The notes: generated by a model from the letters alone, not told the origin. A stretch of DNA of 64,000 bases from Nocardia pseudovaccinii NBRC 100343 (GCF_001613225.1 NZ_BDBY01000193.1:62001-126000); one strand, 5' to 3'. Positions 33,855-43,046 are shown, counted from the stretch's first letter. Numbers and translations: made by a program.

Positions 33855-34262
33855 ATGACACTGATGGCCGAGCTAACCCAGCCACGCCGCGAGCAGCGCG
33901 AAGACACCCGCATCCCGGTGATCGTCGTCGGGTTCGATGCCTCCCCGTCCGCCGAGCACGCCCTCGCCTACGCCGTCGGAGTCGCGTGCCGCCTACACGC
34001 CACCCTGCACGTCATCCACGTCAACGAACTCACCGCGACCGCCTCGATATCCGCTGTGGCTACCGTCGGCGTGACACCGTCGCCGCACTCGCCACCGCCG
34101 ACGCTCACGCCGCGGCCGCAGAGATCCTCGACGGCCTCGCTCTGACGTGGACCTTCACCAGCCGTAGAGACCCCGGCGTCGAGCTGGCCCGCCTCGCCGC
34201 CGAGCACGGCGCCGACATCGTGGTCGTCGGCCAGTCCACCCGGTGGTGGCATCGCCTGGCCG
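33855..34262 (+). pseudogene. Universal stress protein gene, frameshifted and truncated
   Basis: From ATG 33855 the frame reads [20 protein letters not shown] and LHVIHVNE, the N-terminal half of a UspA-fold domain. After a frameshift near 34060 the homology goes on as ALATADAHAAAAEILDGLAL and ELARLAAEHGADIVVVGQST, then WWHRLAGS, where the nucleotide-loop end should follow. Instead the DNA switches abruptly to an inverted cupin relic at about 34262. So it is broken twice. Confidence 0.7.
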
Positions 34263-34500
34263 GATCGGGGCCGGCGGTGAACGCTCGCTGCGACCGGCGC
34301 GGCAGCCACACCAGCGCCCTCCGGAGTGAGGTCGTGCTCCCCGGCTTCGGTGGTCAGCGTGCCCGCACCTGCCAGCACGTGCATCAGCACATCCACATCC
34401 GGGCCGGGACGGGCATCGATCCGGCCGCCGGGGCGAGCTTGGAATCCAGATCCGCCGCCGCATCGGCGGCGTCCACACCCGCCCGCGCGATGGGACCGTC
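34256..34500 (-). pseudogene. Cupin protein remnant
   Basis: Read leftwards: DVDVLMHVLAGAGTLTTEAG and EHDLTPEG in one frame, then ALVWLPRRSQRAFTAGPD in the next. This is the second cupin motif and following strand of a small cupin with a frameshift near 34330. It abuts the broken universal stress gene in opposite orientation, marking a recombination joint. Confidence 0.55.
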
Positions 34501-34684
34501 ACCGCGGTGATCGCATCCGGTTTCATCTCCCTACCGGCTGCTCACGACAACCCGGCATATGAGCGACACTGGAACCACGGACAGCCACAGCCGGATGTTC
34601 GGCAGGCCCCGGACCACCATCCCGTCTTGCGGCAGCTCAGGCGCCGGGCTTCTGTCCAGCGATGGGGCCGCGAAGGAGAGTGCC

Positions 34685-34906
34685 ATGTGCACCCGCACCT
34701 ACCTCGTCCGTCTCGATCCATACCTGCTCGGCGAAAGCGCGATGCCGCGCGGGGTGCGTACAGAGTTCTTCGACTGGCTCGCCACCACCGACGCTGAAGT
34801 CGTCCAACTATGCGGCGCCGACCGTGTCGTCATCTCCTCTCCACAAGATCTCATCGACCAAATCAGCGGCCTCGAGTACGTCCTGGACGTCGAACCACAC
34901 GAGTAG
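34685..34906 (+). CDS. Hypothetical small protein
   Basis: A 73-residue protein, ATG 34685 after GAAGGAGA. The sequence begins MCTRTYLVRLDPYLLGESAM and ends ISGLEYVLDVEPHE; it is acidic, soluble and without a recognised domain. Codon use is normal for the region. It is one of few intact genes between 33.5 and 35.3 kb. Function is unknown. Confidence 0.6.
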   Translation: MCTRTYLVRLDPYLLGESAMPRGVRTEFFDWLATTDAEVVQLCGADRVVISSPQDLIDQISGLEYVLDVEPHE

Positions 34907-34924
34907 CCAGCACCCACTCGGAGA

Positions 34925-35089
34925 ATGTCAGCAGTGTGGGGCACCTATGGTGACTCATTCCACCGCGGCCGAGGTGTGGCCGATTGCTTGTGCGCAGAGC
35001 TGTATGAGTGGGCCGCCGCCGAAGCCGGTGTCGACTGGCTCGGATTGCATGTCCGCGATTCCAACACCCGAGCGATCCAGCTGGCGTGA
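34925..35089 (+). pseudogene. GNAT acetyltransferase C-terminal remnant
   Basis: A 54-residue frame contains HRGRGVADCLCAELYEWAAA then VDWLGLHVRDSNTRAIQL, which fits the acetyl-CoA-binding loop (RGRGV) and the last strand-helix of GNAT enzymes. The N-terminal half is missing. It is another relic in this scrapyard. Confidence 0.5.
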
Positions 35090-35189
35090 CCGGTGGTGGA
35101 CATCCGGTGGCGCCCTGCCGGTTCGTCCGTGCGCGCGGGATCGGTTGCCGTAGCGTTGATCACGGCCCGCCGGTCCGCCACACCGGGTA

Positions 35190-35237
35190 TCGATCGAAAC
35201 CTTCGGAAGTCGTTATGCGCGAATAGATTTCGCGCCG
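35190..35237 (+). repeat. Dispersed 48-bp repeat, copy 1
   Basis: This segment contains TTCGGAAGTCGTTATGCGCG and then GAA....GATTTCGCG. It matches 49764-49810 at most positions, including an internal inverted repeat GCGCGAA/TTCGCGC. It lies in an intergenic stretch (35090-35348) before the GH15 gene's 3' end. Confidence 0.55.
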
Positions 35238-35348
35238 AGGCCGGTCTGCGGGCCGATGCTCACGGACCAGCGGCGTTGCGGCTGCTGACATTTCGGGTGC
35301 GATCGTCGCGCGCGGACCCGCGCGGAGCACCCGGCCGCAGGATCAGGG

Positions 35349-37346
35349 TCAGCGGTGCATGTATCCGAGTGTGAACGATGCATCGTCGAGTCGTGGGGCG
35401 ATCGATTCCCCGCCGAGCGCCTGCCGCAATATCGCTTGTTCGTCCTGAATGACGTGCATGACGGCGTTGATCAGGGCGAGGTGGGTGAATGCCTGGGGGA
35501 AGTTGCCCCAGTGCCGACCGGTTCGGGGGTCGATCTCCTCGGCGTAGAGGCCCAGGGGGCTGGCGTAGGCGAGCAGTTTCTCGCACAGCTGTTTGGCTCG
35601 TGTCTTCTCGCCGATCTCCGACAGCGCCGAGACCAGCCAGAACGAGCAGATCGTGAAGGCGCCTTCTTCCCCCGCGCAGCCATCGTCGGTTTCACCGACG
35701 CGGTAGCGCAATACGAGGCCGTCTTCGGTCAGTTCGTCGGCGATGGCCAGCACCGTGTTGCGTACCCGGTCGTCGTCGGGGGGCAGGAAACGAACCAGCG
35801 GGATGAGCAGGGTCGAAGCATCCAGCGCCGTGCTGCCGTAGTACTGGGTGAACACCTGCCGGGAATCGAGGGCATGCGCGCAAATGTCGGCGTGGATTTC
35901 GTCTGCGGCCTTTTGCCAGCGACGCGCGCGTTCGAAGTCCTGGTGGATGCGAGCCAGCCGGGCGCCACGATCGGCGGCAACCCAGCACATCACCTTGCTG
36001 GAGGTGAAATGCTGGGGCTCCCCGCGTACTTCCCATATGCCGTGGTCGGGCTCGCGCCAGTAGGTGAGAGCGCTTTTGACCGCCCGGCTCAGCACCAGCC
36101 AGGCTCGGGCGTCGATTCGGTCCTGGTTGCGCGCGTAGAGGTAGACCGCGTCCAGCGCAGCGCCCCACACATCGTGCTGGCGTTGCCGGTACGCGCCGTT
36201 GCCGATGCGCACGGGGCGGGCATTTTCGTAGCCGCGCAGGTGGGTGAGGGTCTGCTCGGTGAGGTCGCTTTCGCCGCCGATGCCGTAGACGATCTGCATG
36301 TCCCGCACGTCTTCGGTCAAGCCGATGATGTAGGAGAAGAAGTCGTTGGCCTCCCAGCTGAAGCCCAGCGTGTACAGACCCCACAGCGCGAAGGCGGAGT
36401 CGCGTATCCACGAGTAGCGATAGTCCCAATTGCGTTGTCCGCCTGGCGTTTCGGGCAATGACGTGGTGGCGGCGGCGCTGATGGCGCCGGTGGGCGCGAA
36501 GGTCAGCCCCTTGAGGGTCAGCGCGCTGCGGGTGAGCTGGGCAGCCCAGGGATGGTCCGGAAACCGCCCACCGGCCAGCCAGTGCCGCCAATGATGGATG
36601 GTCCGCAGCAGCCGTGCGTCGGCCTCGTCGACGGCGCGGGGCGCGTCACGACTGCCCCAGGAGAGCGCGCAAAAGCGGGTGTCGCCCGCCTTGAGCAGGG
36701 TGCGGGCCAGCGCATGCGTGCCTTCCAGCCCCAAGCGCATGTCGGTGCTCAGCGTCAGCTGCAGATCGATCCCGTCGGCACCGGCCTGCGCGGTGTAGTA
36801 ACTGTCGAGGTACTCCCAACGCGCGCGATGCCTGCCGTAGTCGAAGGACGGCTGGCAGTCGAGCACGAACTGGATTTGCCCGGTCTCACAGTGCACCGTC
36901 CGCAGCAGAATGTGCTCGGCGTCGTAGTCGGTGGGGGTTCGGCAGTGGGCGCTACGGCCGGGTATCTGGTGTCGCCAGGGCCCGACCAGCAGCACATCGC
37001 GGACCGTCGCCCACCCTTCGCCACTGCGCCAACTCGTCTCCATCACCATTGTGCCGGGAACGTAGCGGCGATCGGTGGGCACCATGTAGTCGGCGGGGGC
37101 GAACCGGAACGAACCGGCGGAACGATCGAGCATGGCCGCGAAGACACTGGGGGAGTCCATGCGGGGCAGACACATCCATTCGACTGCTCCGCTGGGGGCG
37201 ATGAGTGCGGTGACCTCGCAGTCGGAGATGAAACCGTAGTCGTCGATGCGCGGGAAGGCCGTCGGCCGCGGCATGGGTTCGCTGTGGTCGTCCATGGGGC
37301 GCTCCATCGTCGTCTCGGCGCTGAACTCTGACCTGGCTATTCCCAC
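35349..37346 (-). CDS. GH15-family glycosidase, probably alpha,alpha-trehalase type
   Basis: Up to 665 residues, a normal GH15 length. An N-terminal beta-sandwich domain begins [20 protein letters not shown] and [20 protein letters not shown]. The catalytic (alpha/alpha)6 domain has [53 protein letters not shown] (catalytic Glu region) and [20 protein letters not shown] (second Glu). From memory, actinobacterial members such as Rv2402 are trehalases or glucan hydrolases, fitting trehalose turnover in mycolata. There is no signal peptide. The start is uncertain; M at 37295 ([14 protein letters not shown]) fits the family better than GTG 37346. Confidence 0.87.
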   Translation of the reverse strand: MGIARSEFSAETTMERPMDDHSEPMPRPTAFPRIDDYGFISDCEVTALIAPSGAVEWMCLPRMDSPSVFAAMLDRSAGSFRFAPADYMVPTDRRYVPGTMVMETSWRSGEGWATVRDVLLVGPWRHQIPGRSAHCRTPTDYDAEHILLRTVHCETGQIQFVLDCQPSFDYGRHRARWEYLDSYYTAQAGADGIDLQLTLSTDMRLGLEGTHALARTLLKAGDTRFCALSWGSRDAPRAVDEADARLLRTIHHWRHWLAGGRFPDHPWAAQLTRSALTLKGLTFAPTGAISAAATTSLPETPGGQRNWDYRYSWIRDSAFALWGLYTLGFSWEANDFFSYIIGLTEDVRDMQIVYGIGGESDLTEQTLTHLRGYENARPVRIGNGAYRQRQHDVWGAALDAVYLYARNQDRIDARAWLVLSRAVKSALTYWREPDHGIWEVRGEPQHFTSSKVMCWVAADRGARLARIHQDFERARRWQKAADEIHADICAHALDSRQVFTQYYGSTALDASTLLIPLVRFLPPDDDRVRNTVLAIADELTEDGLVLRYRVGETDDGCAGEEGAFTICSFWLVSALSEIGEKTRAKQLCEKLLAYASPLGLYAEEIDPRTGRHWGNFPQAFTHLALINAVMHVIQDEQAILRQALGGESIAPRLDDASFTLGYMHR

Positions 37347-37469
37347 GCAATCGCCTGGCGAACACCTTCCTGCCGCACTGGACGGCGAGCGGATCGGGAC
37401 ATGAGTGAGGTGGCGTTTCCAAATGCGGTTCAGGCTGAGTATGCGCCGCGACGACGGTGCTCGGCGAGG

Positions 37470-37736
37470 TTATGTCAATGCCCGCTGTCCGGCCCCCAGC
37501 GGCGGGATCAGTTTCGTCCAGAATTCGCGGCGGACCGCATCCCACAGCCTCGCCAGTTCCGGAAGCAGTTCTCGCGCTCGCGCGAGATCCGGGTAGCTGC
37601 TGGGGCAGAAGGATGCCACCGGCGAAGCGTCGGATGCTTTGTGCACGGCGACAATCGCGATCACATGATGCTGAACCATGCGCCACGTCACACACAGTCC
37701 GTCGACTTCCGTATGGCAGGTCGGGCTCTCGGACAT
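37470..37736 (-). CDS. Hypothetical small protein
   Basis: An 88-residue protein from ATG 37736 with AGGAA 6 bp before it. It includes HHVIAIVAVHKASD and ARELLPELARLWDAVRREFW. There is no known domain. It is divergent from the GntR gene, with an AT-rich island between. An antisense frame is open too, so confidence is moderate. Confidence 0.45.
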   Translation of the reverse strand: MSESPTCHTEVDGLCVTWRMVQHHVIAIVAVHKASDASPVASFCPSSYPDLARARELLPELARLWDAVRREFWTKLIPPLGAGQRALT

Positions 37737-37797
37737 GGGAAATTCCTGTTTCGATCGTGACGTCGGCGCGTCGAGGTGTCCAGGCGGGGCAGTGCCT

Positions 37798-37870
37798 TTA
37801 ACCTAAGACATTAGATTTCATAGTTCAAGAGCTTTACATAAAACTTTATAGTTCATATTTCAATTGTTAA
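37798..37870. promoter_or_regulatory. AT-rich island before the GntR gene
   Basis: About 70 bp of strikingly AT-rich DNA with repeated TAGTTCA (in CATAGTTCAAG and TATAGTTCATA) sits directly before the GntR start. It probably holds the promoter and operator for the GntR-Cache pair and perhaps for the leftward small gene. Confidence 0.5.
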
Positions 37871-38671
37871 ATGAGTAGAATTGTGTCAGGTCCCGTCACT
37901 CCAGGAGTCGTGTTGTCCCACCAGAAGAGGGCCGGATTGACCGCGCTCGGCGCTGTGCTCTCACCGCTCGAGGGCGGTGGTCCGAAAACCGAGGCCGTAG
38001 TGCAGCGGCTGTCTGCCGCGATCAGTCTCGGTGTGATGGCCGACGGCCAGCAATTGCCGAGCGAGACCGACCTCGCCAACCAGTTGGGTGTATCGACGAT
38101 GACCCTGCGGGAGGCACTGGTCGTACTTCGGCAGCAGGGCATCGTGCACACCAAGCGCGGGCGCGGGGGTGGCAGCTTCATCAGCGCTTCGGCGGAGGTC
38201 TTCGAGACCACCTCGCTGGCGCGGCTGCAGCAGATGAGCGTTCAGGAGCTGCGCGACCTGGGCGACGAGCACTTCGCCGTCACCGGGGCGGTTGCCGTGT
38301 TCGCCGCGCGCCGCAGCTTGCGGGCCGATATCGCCGGACTCCGCGCCCTGGCCGACCGGCTGAAGGACAGCTCCGACCTTGTCTCGGCCCGCCAGGCCGA
38401 CAGCCGCTTTCACATCGAGATGGCGGTGTGCGCGCAGTCCACCCGGCTGACCCGTGCCGAGGTCGGTCTGCAGGCAGAGCTGTCCGCCTTGCTCTGGCTG
38501 CCGGGGCTGAAGCTGGACCCTGCGGTCGAGGCGACCGCCCATCGTGAGGTGGTGGACGCGATCGAACAAGAAGACGATGCCCGGGCCAGAGAACTGGCAG
38601 AATCGCATACGGAATCACGCATCCGCCGCCTTGTTGCTTTGCGCTTGGAGCTCAGTGAGGGACACCGATAA
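37871..38671 (+). CDS. GntR-family regulator, FadR/FCD type
   Basis: A 266-residue protein. The winged helix lies around residues 35-100 (QQLPSETDLANQLGVSTMTL and REALVVLRQQGIVHTKRGRG). The C-terminal all-helical FCD domain contains FHIEMAVCAQSTRLT and AHREVVDAIEQEDDARAREL, whose Asp/His residues usually bind a metal and an organic-acid ligand. No strong ribosome site precedes ATG 37871; a TTG at 37913 with AGGAG ahead is an alternative. Its 3' end overlaps the Cache-domain gene by 17 bp, so the regulator and sensor are made together. Confidence 0.85.
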   Translation: MSRIVSGPVTPGVVLSHQKRAGLTALGAVLSPLEGGGPKTEAVVQRLSAAISLGVMADGQQLPSETDLANQLGVSTMTLREALVVLRQQGIVHTKRGRGGGSFISASAEVFETTSLARLQQMSVQELRDLGDEHFAVTGAVAVFAARRSLRADIAGLRALADRLKDSSDLVSARQADSRFHIEMAVCAQSTRLTRAEVGLQAELSALLWLPGLKLDPAVEATAHREVVDAIEQEDDARARELAESHTESRIRRLVALRLELSEGHR

Positions 38672-39386
38672 CTTTCCGGCCCCCGCGACCATCGAGTCGC
38701 TCGCTGATTCCGTCACAAAACTGGCTGACGAGGTCTACCTATCGCTGGCAACCATCGGGACCGCGCTGACAACCCTGTGGGCTGAGCTCACCGAAAAGTT
38801 GCGGTCCGCTCCCCGGGCAAGGGATCTGGCACCGCTGCGCGAAACCATCCTCGCCGAACTCGAGTCGCGCGGAGAAATGTTCAACGGCGCAGGCGCAGTG
38901 ATGGCCGACAGCGTTCTGGCGGATCACCCCCGGCATCTCGAATGGTGGCTTCCCACCGCGCAACGCCTGGTGCTGGAATTGAATCCCGGTAGCGAATACT
39001 TCTACGACTACACCAAAATGGACTGGTTCACCGTTCCGCGCGACCAGGGTCGGCGATGGGTACAGGGGCCACACCTCGATTACGCCTGCACCGATGAGTA
39101 CGTCTGCACATTCTCGACACCGGTCACGATCACATCGGGAACATTCCTGGGAATCGCCGGTGCCGATGTGCCGGTTGCCGCGATCGAGGAGGTCTTGCTT
39201 GCGCGATTCCAAGCATTCGGTCAGCGGGTGGTGCTGGTCAACAATGAAGGCCGCGTCATCATGGGGACCGATCCCGAATTCACGACCGGATCCAAGACGA
39301 GCCGGATGGACAGCTCCGCTGCGACAGTCCCGATCGAGGCGATGCCGTGGTCGTTGCGGCCGCTCGGATCCACGGGATCCCACTGA
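38655..39386 (+). CDS. Stand-alone Cache-domain sensor protein
   Basis: A 243-residue protein from GTG 38655 with GGAG ahead. After a helical N-terminus (residues 1-75) it has a PAS-like Cache fold: NPGSEYFYDYTKMDWFTVPR, then GPHLDYACTDEYVCTFSTPV and GIAGADVPVAAIEEV, the ligand-pocket pattern of Cache domains that bind amines or amino acids. No membrane helix, kinase or chemotaxis domain is attached, so it is cytoplasmic. Overlap with the GntR gene suggests it modulates that regulator or its pathway; the transport or catabolic genes are not in the window. Confidence 0.78.
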   Translation: MRDTDNFPAPATIESLADSVTKLADEVYLSLATIGTALTTLWAELTEKLRSAPRARDLAPLRETILAELESRGEMFNGAGAVMADSVLADHPRHLEWWLPTAQRLVLELNPGSEYFYDYTKMDWFTVPRDQGRRWVQGPHLDYACTDEYVCTFSTPVTITSGTFLGIAGADVPVAAIEEVLLARFQAFGQRVVLVNNEGRVIMGTDPEFTTGSKTSRMDSSAATVPIEAMPWSLRPLGSTGSH

Positions 39387-39395
39387 CCCCCGCGT

Positions 39396-40352
39396 TCAAC
39401 TCCACAGCGTCACATGCACTTTCGGGCGGAACCGGGTGACCCCGACACCGGACCCGCGGATCATCGCCTGGGTGCATCGGGGGGTGGTGATGAACCGCAG
39501 CAGCTCCGACACAGCGGGGTGGCGGGTGTCGGGTGGCAGGGTGGTCGCGCACCACTCATCGGATACCTGAAGACCGGGCCCCTTGATGTGGCGCAACCGA
39601 CCGGTCGCGAGGTCGGAGGAGACGGCGAAGCCGATCGTCAGGGTGACGCCCCCGGTGCAGCGGACCTCTTCGAGGGCGGCGGCGTCGCTCTGGAAGATCC
39701 GCTGGTGTGATTCGGGAATGGCCAATTCGCGCAGCATCGTCGCGATGTGCCCGTCGACATTGCCTGCGCTGGGGCCCAGCATCCACTGCTGTTCCCGCAG
39801 CAGCGCCGGATGCGGTGCGATGTCGGCCAGTGGGCTGTCGGGGCGCGCGACCGCAATGATCTGATACTTCAGGAACGGCCGTGCGGTGATGGTCGAGTCG
39901 GTGCCGTGGTGCCCGGGCCCCAGCGCGATATCCACCGCACGGGTCTCGATCAGGCTGCGGAACCGGCTGGTGGGATGCACACTCAGCTCCACCGACAGAT
40001 CCTTCGCCCGCGCCGCGAACAGGTCGATGAGGCCGGGCGCGGCATGTTCGGCGAACGCGCTCGATGCCGCGATACGCAGCAGCCGCCGACCGTGCGCCGC
40101 CTCGCTCACCTCGATGGCGGTCTGGCGTTGCAGTCCGAGAATCTCGATCGCCCGGCTGGCCAAGCGCAGCCCGCCGGGGGTGAAGGCCAGACCCGATGCC
40201 ACGCGGGTGAACAGCGGGTCGTCGAGTTCCTTGCGCAGCTGGGCGATGTGGGTCGAGACACCGGCATCCGACATCCCCAGCTCGGTGGCCGCCGCACGGA
40301 CCGAGCCGAGCCGCACCACGGTCGAGTAGGCCCGAAGCTGGGCGGGTGTCAC
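39396..40352 (-). CDS. cutR: LysR-family regulator, candidate CutR of the CO dehydrogenase cluster
   Basis: A 318-residue LysR protein, start GTG 40352. The helix-turn-helix is at residues 14-45 (VRAAATELGMSDAGVSTHIA, QLRKELDDPLF), and the effector domain follows. It is transcribed away from the cox genes with only 64 bp between it and xdhC. In carboxydotrophic mycobacteria a LysR protein, CutR, is required for expression of the CO dehydrogenase genes, so this is a probable counterpart. The name rests on context; the effector is unknown. Confidence 0.8.
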   Translation of the reverse strand: MTPAQLRAYSTVVRLGSVRAAATELGMSDAGVSTHIAQLRKELDDPLFTRVASGLAFTPGGLRLASRAIEILGLQRQTAIEVSEAAHGRRLLRIAASSAFAEHAAPGLIDLFAARAKDLSVELSVHPTSRFRSLIETRAVDIALGPGHHGTDSTITARPFLKYQIIAVARPDSPLADIAPHPALLREQQWMLGPSAGNVDGHIATMLRELAIPESHQRIFQSDAAALEEVRCTGGVTLTIGFAVSSDLATGRLRHIKGPGLQVSDEWCATTLPPDTRHPAVSELLRFITTPRCTQAMIRGSGVGVTRFRPKVHVTLWS

Positions 40353-40416
40353 AATCCGAGTCTACTTTGGAGGTGTACGCAGCGCCGACGGCTGCATCGC
40401 GTCTGGAGGACGCATT

Positions 40417-41577
40417 ATGCAGGACGTGCTCACGGATCTGATGACAACATGGAACGCCGGGGGCACGGCTGGGGTCGCGACGGTCGTGCGGACCTTCCGT
40501 TCGTCGCCGCGACCGCCTGGTGCGGCCATGGTCGTCGCCCCGGACGGAACGGTCGGCGGTTCGGTTTCCGGTGGCTGTGTCGAAGGCGCGGTCTACGAAC
40601 TCGCCACCGACGTCATCCGCACCGGTTCTCCGGTGCTGCAGCGGTACGGCCTGTCCGACGAGGACGCATTCGCTGTCGGTCTCACCTGCGGCGGCATCAT
40701 CGATATCTTCGTCGAAGCGATCTCGCGGCAGACGTTCCCGGAACTCGGTGCGGTCGCCGCGGACGTCGCCGAGCACCGGCCGGTCGCGATCGCGACCGTC
40801 ATCGAACACCCCGACACCGCCCGGGTAGGGCGTCGGCTCCTGATCCGGCCGAGTGATGCGCACGGCACGCTGGGGTCGGCGCGCGCAGACGATGCGGTCA
40901 TCGATGACGCGCGCGGGCTGCTCGCGGCGGGCCGCACCGAAGTGCTGTCCTATGGTCCGGACGGGCAGCGCCGCGGCGAGGGCATGGGTGTTTTCGTCGC
41001 CAGTTATGCCCGGCAACCGCGGATGCTGGTGTTCGGGGCGATCGATTTCGCCGCCGCCGTCGCCCAGCAGGGATCATTCCTCGGCTACCGGGTGACGGTA
41101 TGCGACGCGCGACCGGTCTTCGCCACCTCCGCCCGGTTCCCGACCGCCGACGAGGTCGTCGTCGACTGGCCGCACCGCTATCTGGCCGCGCAGATCGCGG
41201 CGGGCGCGGTCGACTCGCGAACCGTCGTCTGCGTACTGACCCACGATCCCAAGTTCGACGTGCCGCTGCTCGAGGTGGCACTGCGCGCGCCGCAGATCGG
41301 CTATGTCGGTGCCATGGGGTCGCGCCGAACGCACGACGAGCGGCTGGGCCGGTTGCGGCAGGCAGGACTCACCGACGAACAACTCACCCGCCTCGCCAGC
41401 CCGATCGGACTGGATCTGGGTGGGCGGACACCGGAAGAGACGGCCGTGTCCATCGCGGCCGAGATCATCGCGCGACGCTGGGGCGGACACGGCGGCGCAC
41501 TGAGCGGAACCGGCGGCCGGATCCACCACACGACCAGCGCGAACAGCGAATTAAGTGATTCCTTAAATCGGTCTTGA
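40417..41577 (+). CDS. XdhC/CoxI-family molybdenum-cofactor maturation protein
   Basis: A 386-residue protein with the XdhC layout. The N-terminal domain has VVRTFRSSPRPPGAAMVVAP and GGSVSGGCVEGAVYELA with the conserved Cys, then LTCGGIIDIFVE. The C-terminal Rossmann-like domain (residues 205-370) has VFGAIDFAAAVAQ and YVGAMGSRRTHDERL. XdhC proteins bind the Mo cofactor and help insert the mature, sulfurated form into xanthine-dehydrogenase-type enzymes. It is the first gene rightwards from the divergent LysR gene; GGAGGA precedes the ATG. It differs from the XdhC-YHS protein at 45448. Confidence 0.87.
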   Translation: MQDVLTDLMTTWNAGGTAGVATVVRTFRSSPRPPGAAMVVAPDGTVGGSVSGGCVEGAVYELATDVIRTGSPVLQRYGLSDEDAFAVGLTCGGIIDIFVEAISRQTFPELGAVAADVAEHRPVAIATVIEHPDTARVGRRLLIRPSDAHGTLGSARADDAVIDDARGLLAAGRTEVLSYGPDGQRRGEGMGVFVASYARQPRMLVFGAIDFAAAVAQQGSFLGYRVTVCDARPVFATSARFPTADEVVVDWPHRYLAAQIAAGAVDSRTVVCVLTHDPKFDVPLLEVALRAPQIGYVGAMGSRRTHDERLGRLRQAGLTDEQLTRLASPIGLDLGGRTPEETAVSIAAEIIARRWGGHGGALSGTGGRIHHTTSANSELSDSLNRS

Positions 41578-41619
41578 CGGCTGCATCAGCGGGGCCGAGG
41601 CTTGGCTCATTCCCACTGA

Positions 41620-41635
41620 TGTGAGGTCGATCACA
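41620..41635. promoter_or_regulatory. Perfect TGTGA-N6-TCACA palindrome at the coxM start
   Basis: TGTGA (41620-41624) and TCACA (41631-41635) flank GGTCGA, the last base being the A of the coxM ATG. From memory, the same palindrome occurs just before the cutB start codons of Mycobacterium sp. JC1 and is needed there for CO-dependent expression. It also equals the Crp consensus. Confidence 0.7.
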
Positions 41636-42525
41636 TGCAAGTTCCTGGGCCATTCGAATACGAGCGCGCAACGGGCGTGGATCACGCCATCGGACTACTG
41701 GACCGGCTCGGCGAGGAGGCGCGCATCGTCGCGGGCGGGCACAGCCTGCTGCCGATGATGAAGCTGCGCCTGGCCAATCCGGAATATCTCATCGACATCA
41801 ACGACCTGGCCGCCGAACTCGGTTACATCGTCACAGATCCGACCCTGGTGCGCATCGGCGCGATGGTCCGGCATCGGCATGTACTGGAATCCGACGACCT
41901 CGCCACGGTGTGCCCGATCTTCCGTGACGCCGAGCGCGTGATCGCCGACCCGATCGTACGCAACCGCGGCACGATCGGTGGCTCGCTGTGCCAGGCCGAT
42001 CCCGCCGAAGATCTGTGCACGGTCTGCACGGTCCTCGGCGCCACCTGCCTGGTGCGCGGACCGTCCGGCGACCGGGAAATCGCGATGGACGACTTCCTGG
42101 TCGGCCCGTATGAACCCGCCATGTCGCACAACGAACTGCTGATCGAGATCCGAATCCCGCTGCGACATCGGACATCGAGCGCCTACGCGAAGGTGGCGCG
42201 TCGCGTCGGCGACTGGGCGATCGCCGCGGCCGGCGCGACGGTGACCCTGCGCGGGGAGGCGATAGCGGCCGCACGGATCGGTCTGACCGCGGTCGACCCC
42301 GATCCGGCGGCGCTGGCCTCCTCGGTGGACGTGCTCATCGGTGAGCCGCCCACCGAGGAGGTCTTCGCCGAGGTGGGCCGCCGGGCGGGCGCGGCGTGCT
42401 CACCCGTCTCCGATGCGCGTGGCAGCGCGGACTACAAACGCCATCTCGCGTCCGAACTGACGATTCGCGTGCTGCGCACCGCGGTCGAGCGCGTACTGAA
42501 TCACCCTGCACCGGAAGGGAATTAG
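41635..42525 (+). CDS. coxM: CO dehydrogenase medium (FAD) subunit
   Basis: A 296-residue flavoprotein of the xanthine dehydrogenase family. FAD-binding motifs AGGHSLLPMMKLRL (residues 33-46) and RNRGTIGGSLCQADPAED are both present. The C-terminal domain is the CO_deh_flav_C type. It passes electrons from the iron-sulfur subunit to the quinone pool or other acceptors. It is the first structural gene in the order M-S-L, the order of mycobacterial cutB-cutC-cutA. It ends 2 bp before coxS. Confidence 0.92.
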   Translation: MQVPGPFEYERATGVDHAIGLLDRLGEEARIVAGGHSLLPMMKLRLANPEYLIDINDLAAELGYIVTDPTLVRIGAMVRHRHVLESDDLATVCPIFRDAERVIADPIVRNRGTIGGSLCQADPAEDLCTVCTVLGATCLVRGPSGDREIAMDDFLVGPYEPAMSHNELLIEIRIPLRHRTSSAYAKVARRVGDWAIAAAGATVTLRGEAIAAARIGLTAVDPDPAALASSVDVLIGEPPTEEVFAEVGRRAGAACSPVSDARGSADYKRHLASELTIRVLRTAVERVLNHPAPEGN

Positions 42526-42527
42526 CT

Positions 42528-43046
42528 ATGCAGGTAACCATGACCGTCAACGGCGAACCGGTGACCGCGCAGGTCGAGCCACGCACCCTGCTCGTGCATT
42601 TCCTGCGAGATCAGTTGCGGCTCACCGGAACCCACTGGGGCTGTGACACCAGCAACTGCGGCGCCTGTGTAGTGCAGGTCGACGGCGAACCGGTGAAGTC
42701 GTGCACGATGCTGGCCGTCATGGCCGGTGGTCGTGCGGTGCGCACCGTCGAGGGGCTCGAGGTGGACGGCCGACTCGATCCCGTACAAGAAGGATTCATG
42801 CAGTGCCACGGGTTGCAGTGCGGATTCTGCACGCCCGCCATGATGATCACCGCCCGCGCCCTGCTCGACCGCAACCCGGATCCCGACGAGCAGACCATCC
42901 GCGAGGCGATCTCGGGCCAGATCTGCCGCTGCACCGGATACACCACCATCGTGCGGTCGATCCAGTGGGCCGCGGCCGAACAACGCGGCGAAGCGGTCGA
43001 GCCCGAACCCGCCGCCGCGCCGACACCGGTAGCGAGCACGTCATGA
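42528..43046 (+). CDS. coxS: CO dehydrogenase small (2Fe-2S) subunit
   Basis: A 172-residue iron-sulfur protein. The plant-ferredoxin-type cluster ligands are in GCDTSNCGACVVQ plus a further Cys in VKSCTML; the second cluster's ligands are QCGFCTPAMM and GQICRCTGY. It links the Mo-Cu site to the flavin. ATG 42528 follows a GGAAGGG site, and the stop overlaps the coxL ATG (ATGA). The tail after residue 150 (AVEPEPAAAPTP) is a Pro/Ala-rich extension. Confidence 0.93.
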   Translation: MQVTMTVNGEPVTAQVEPRTLLVHFLRDQLRLTGTHWGCDTSNCGACVVQVDGEPVKSCTMLAVMAGGRAVRTVEGLEVDGRLDPVQEGFMQCHGLQCGFCTPAMMITARALLDRNPDPDEQTIREAISGQICRCTGYTTIVRSIQWAAAEQRGEAVEPEPAAAPTPVASTS

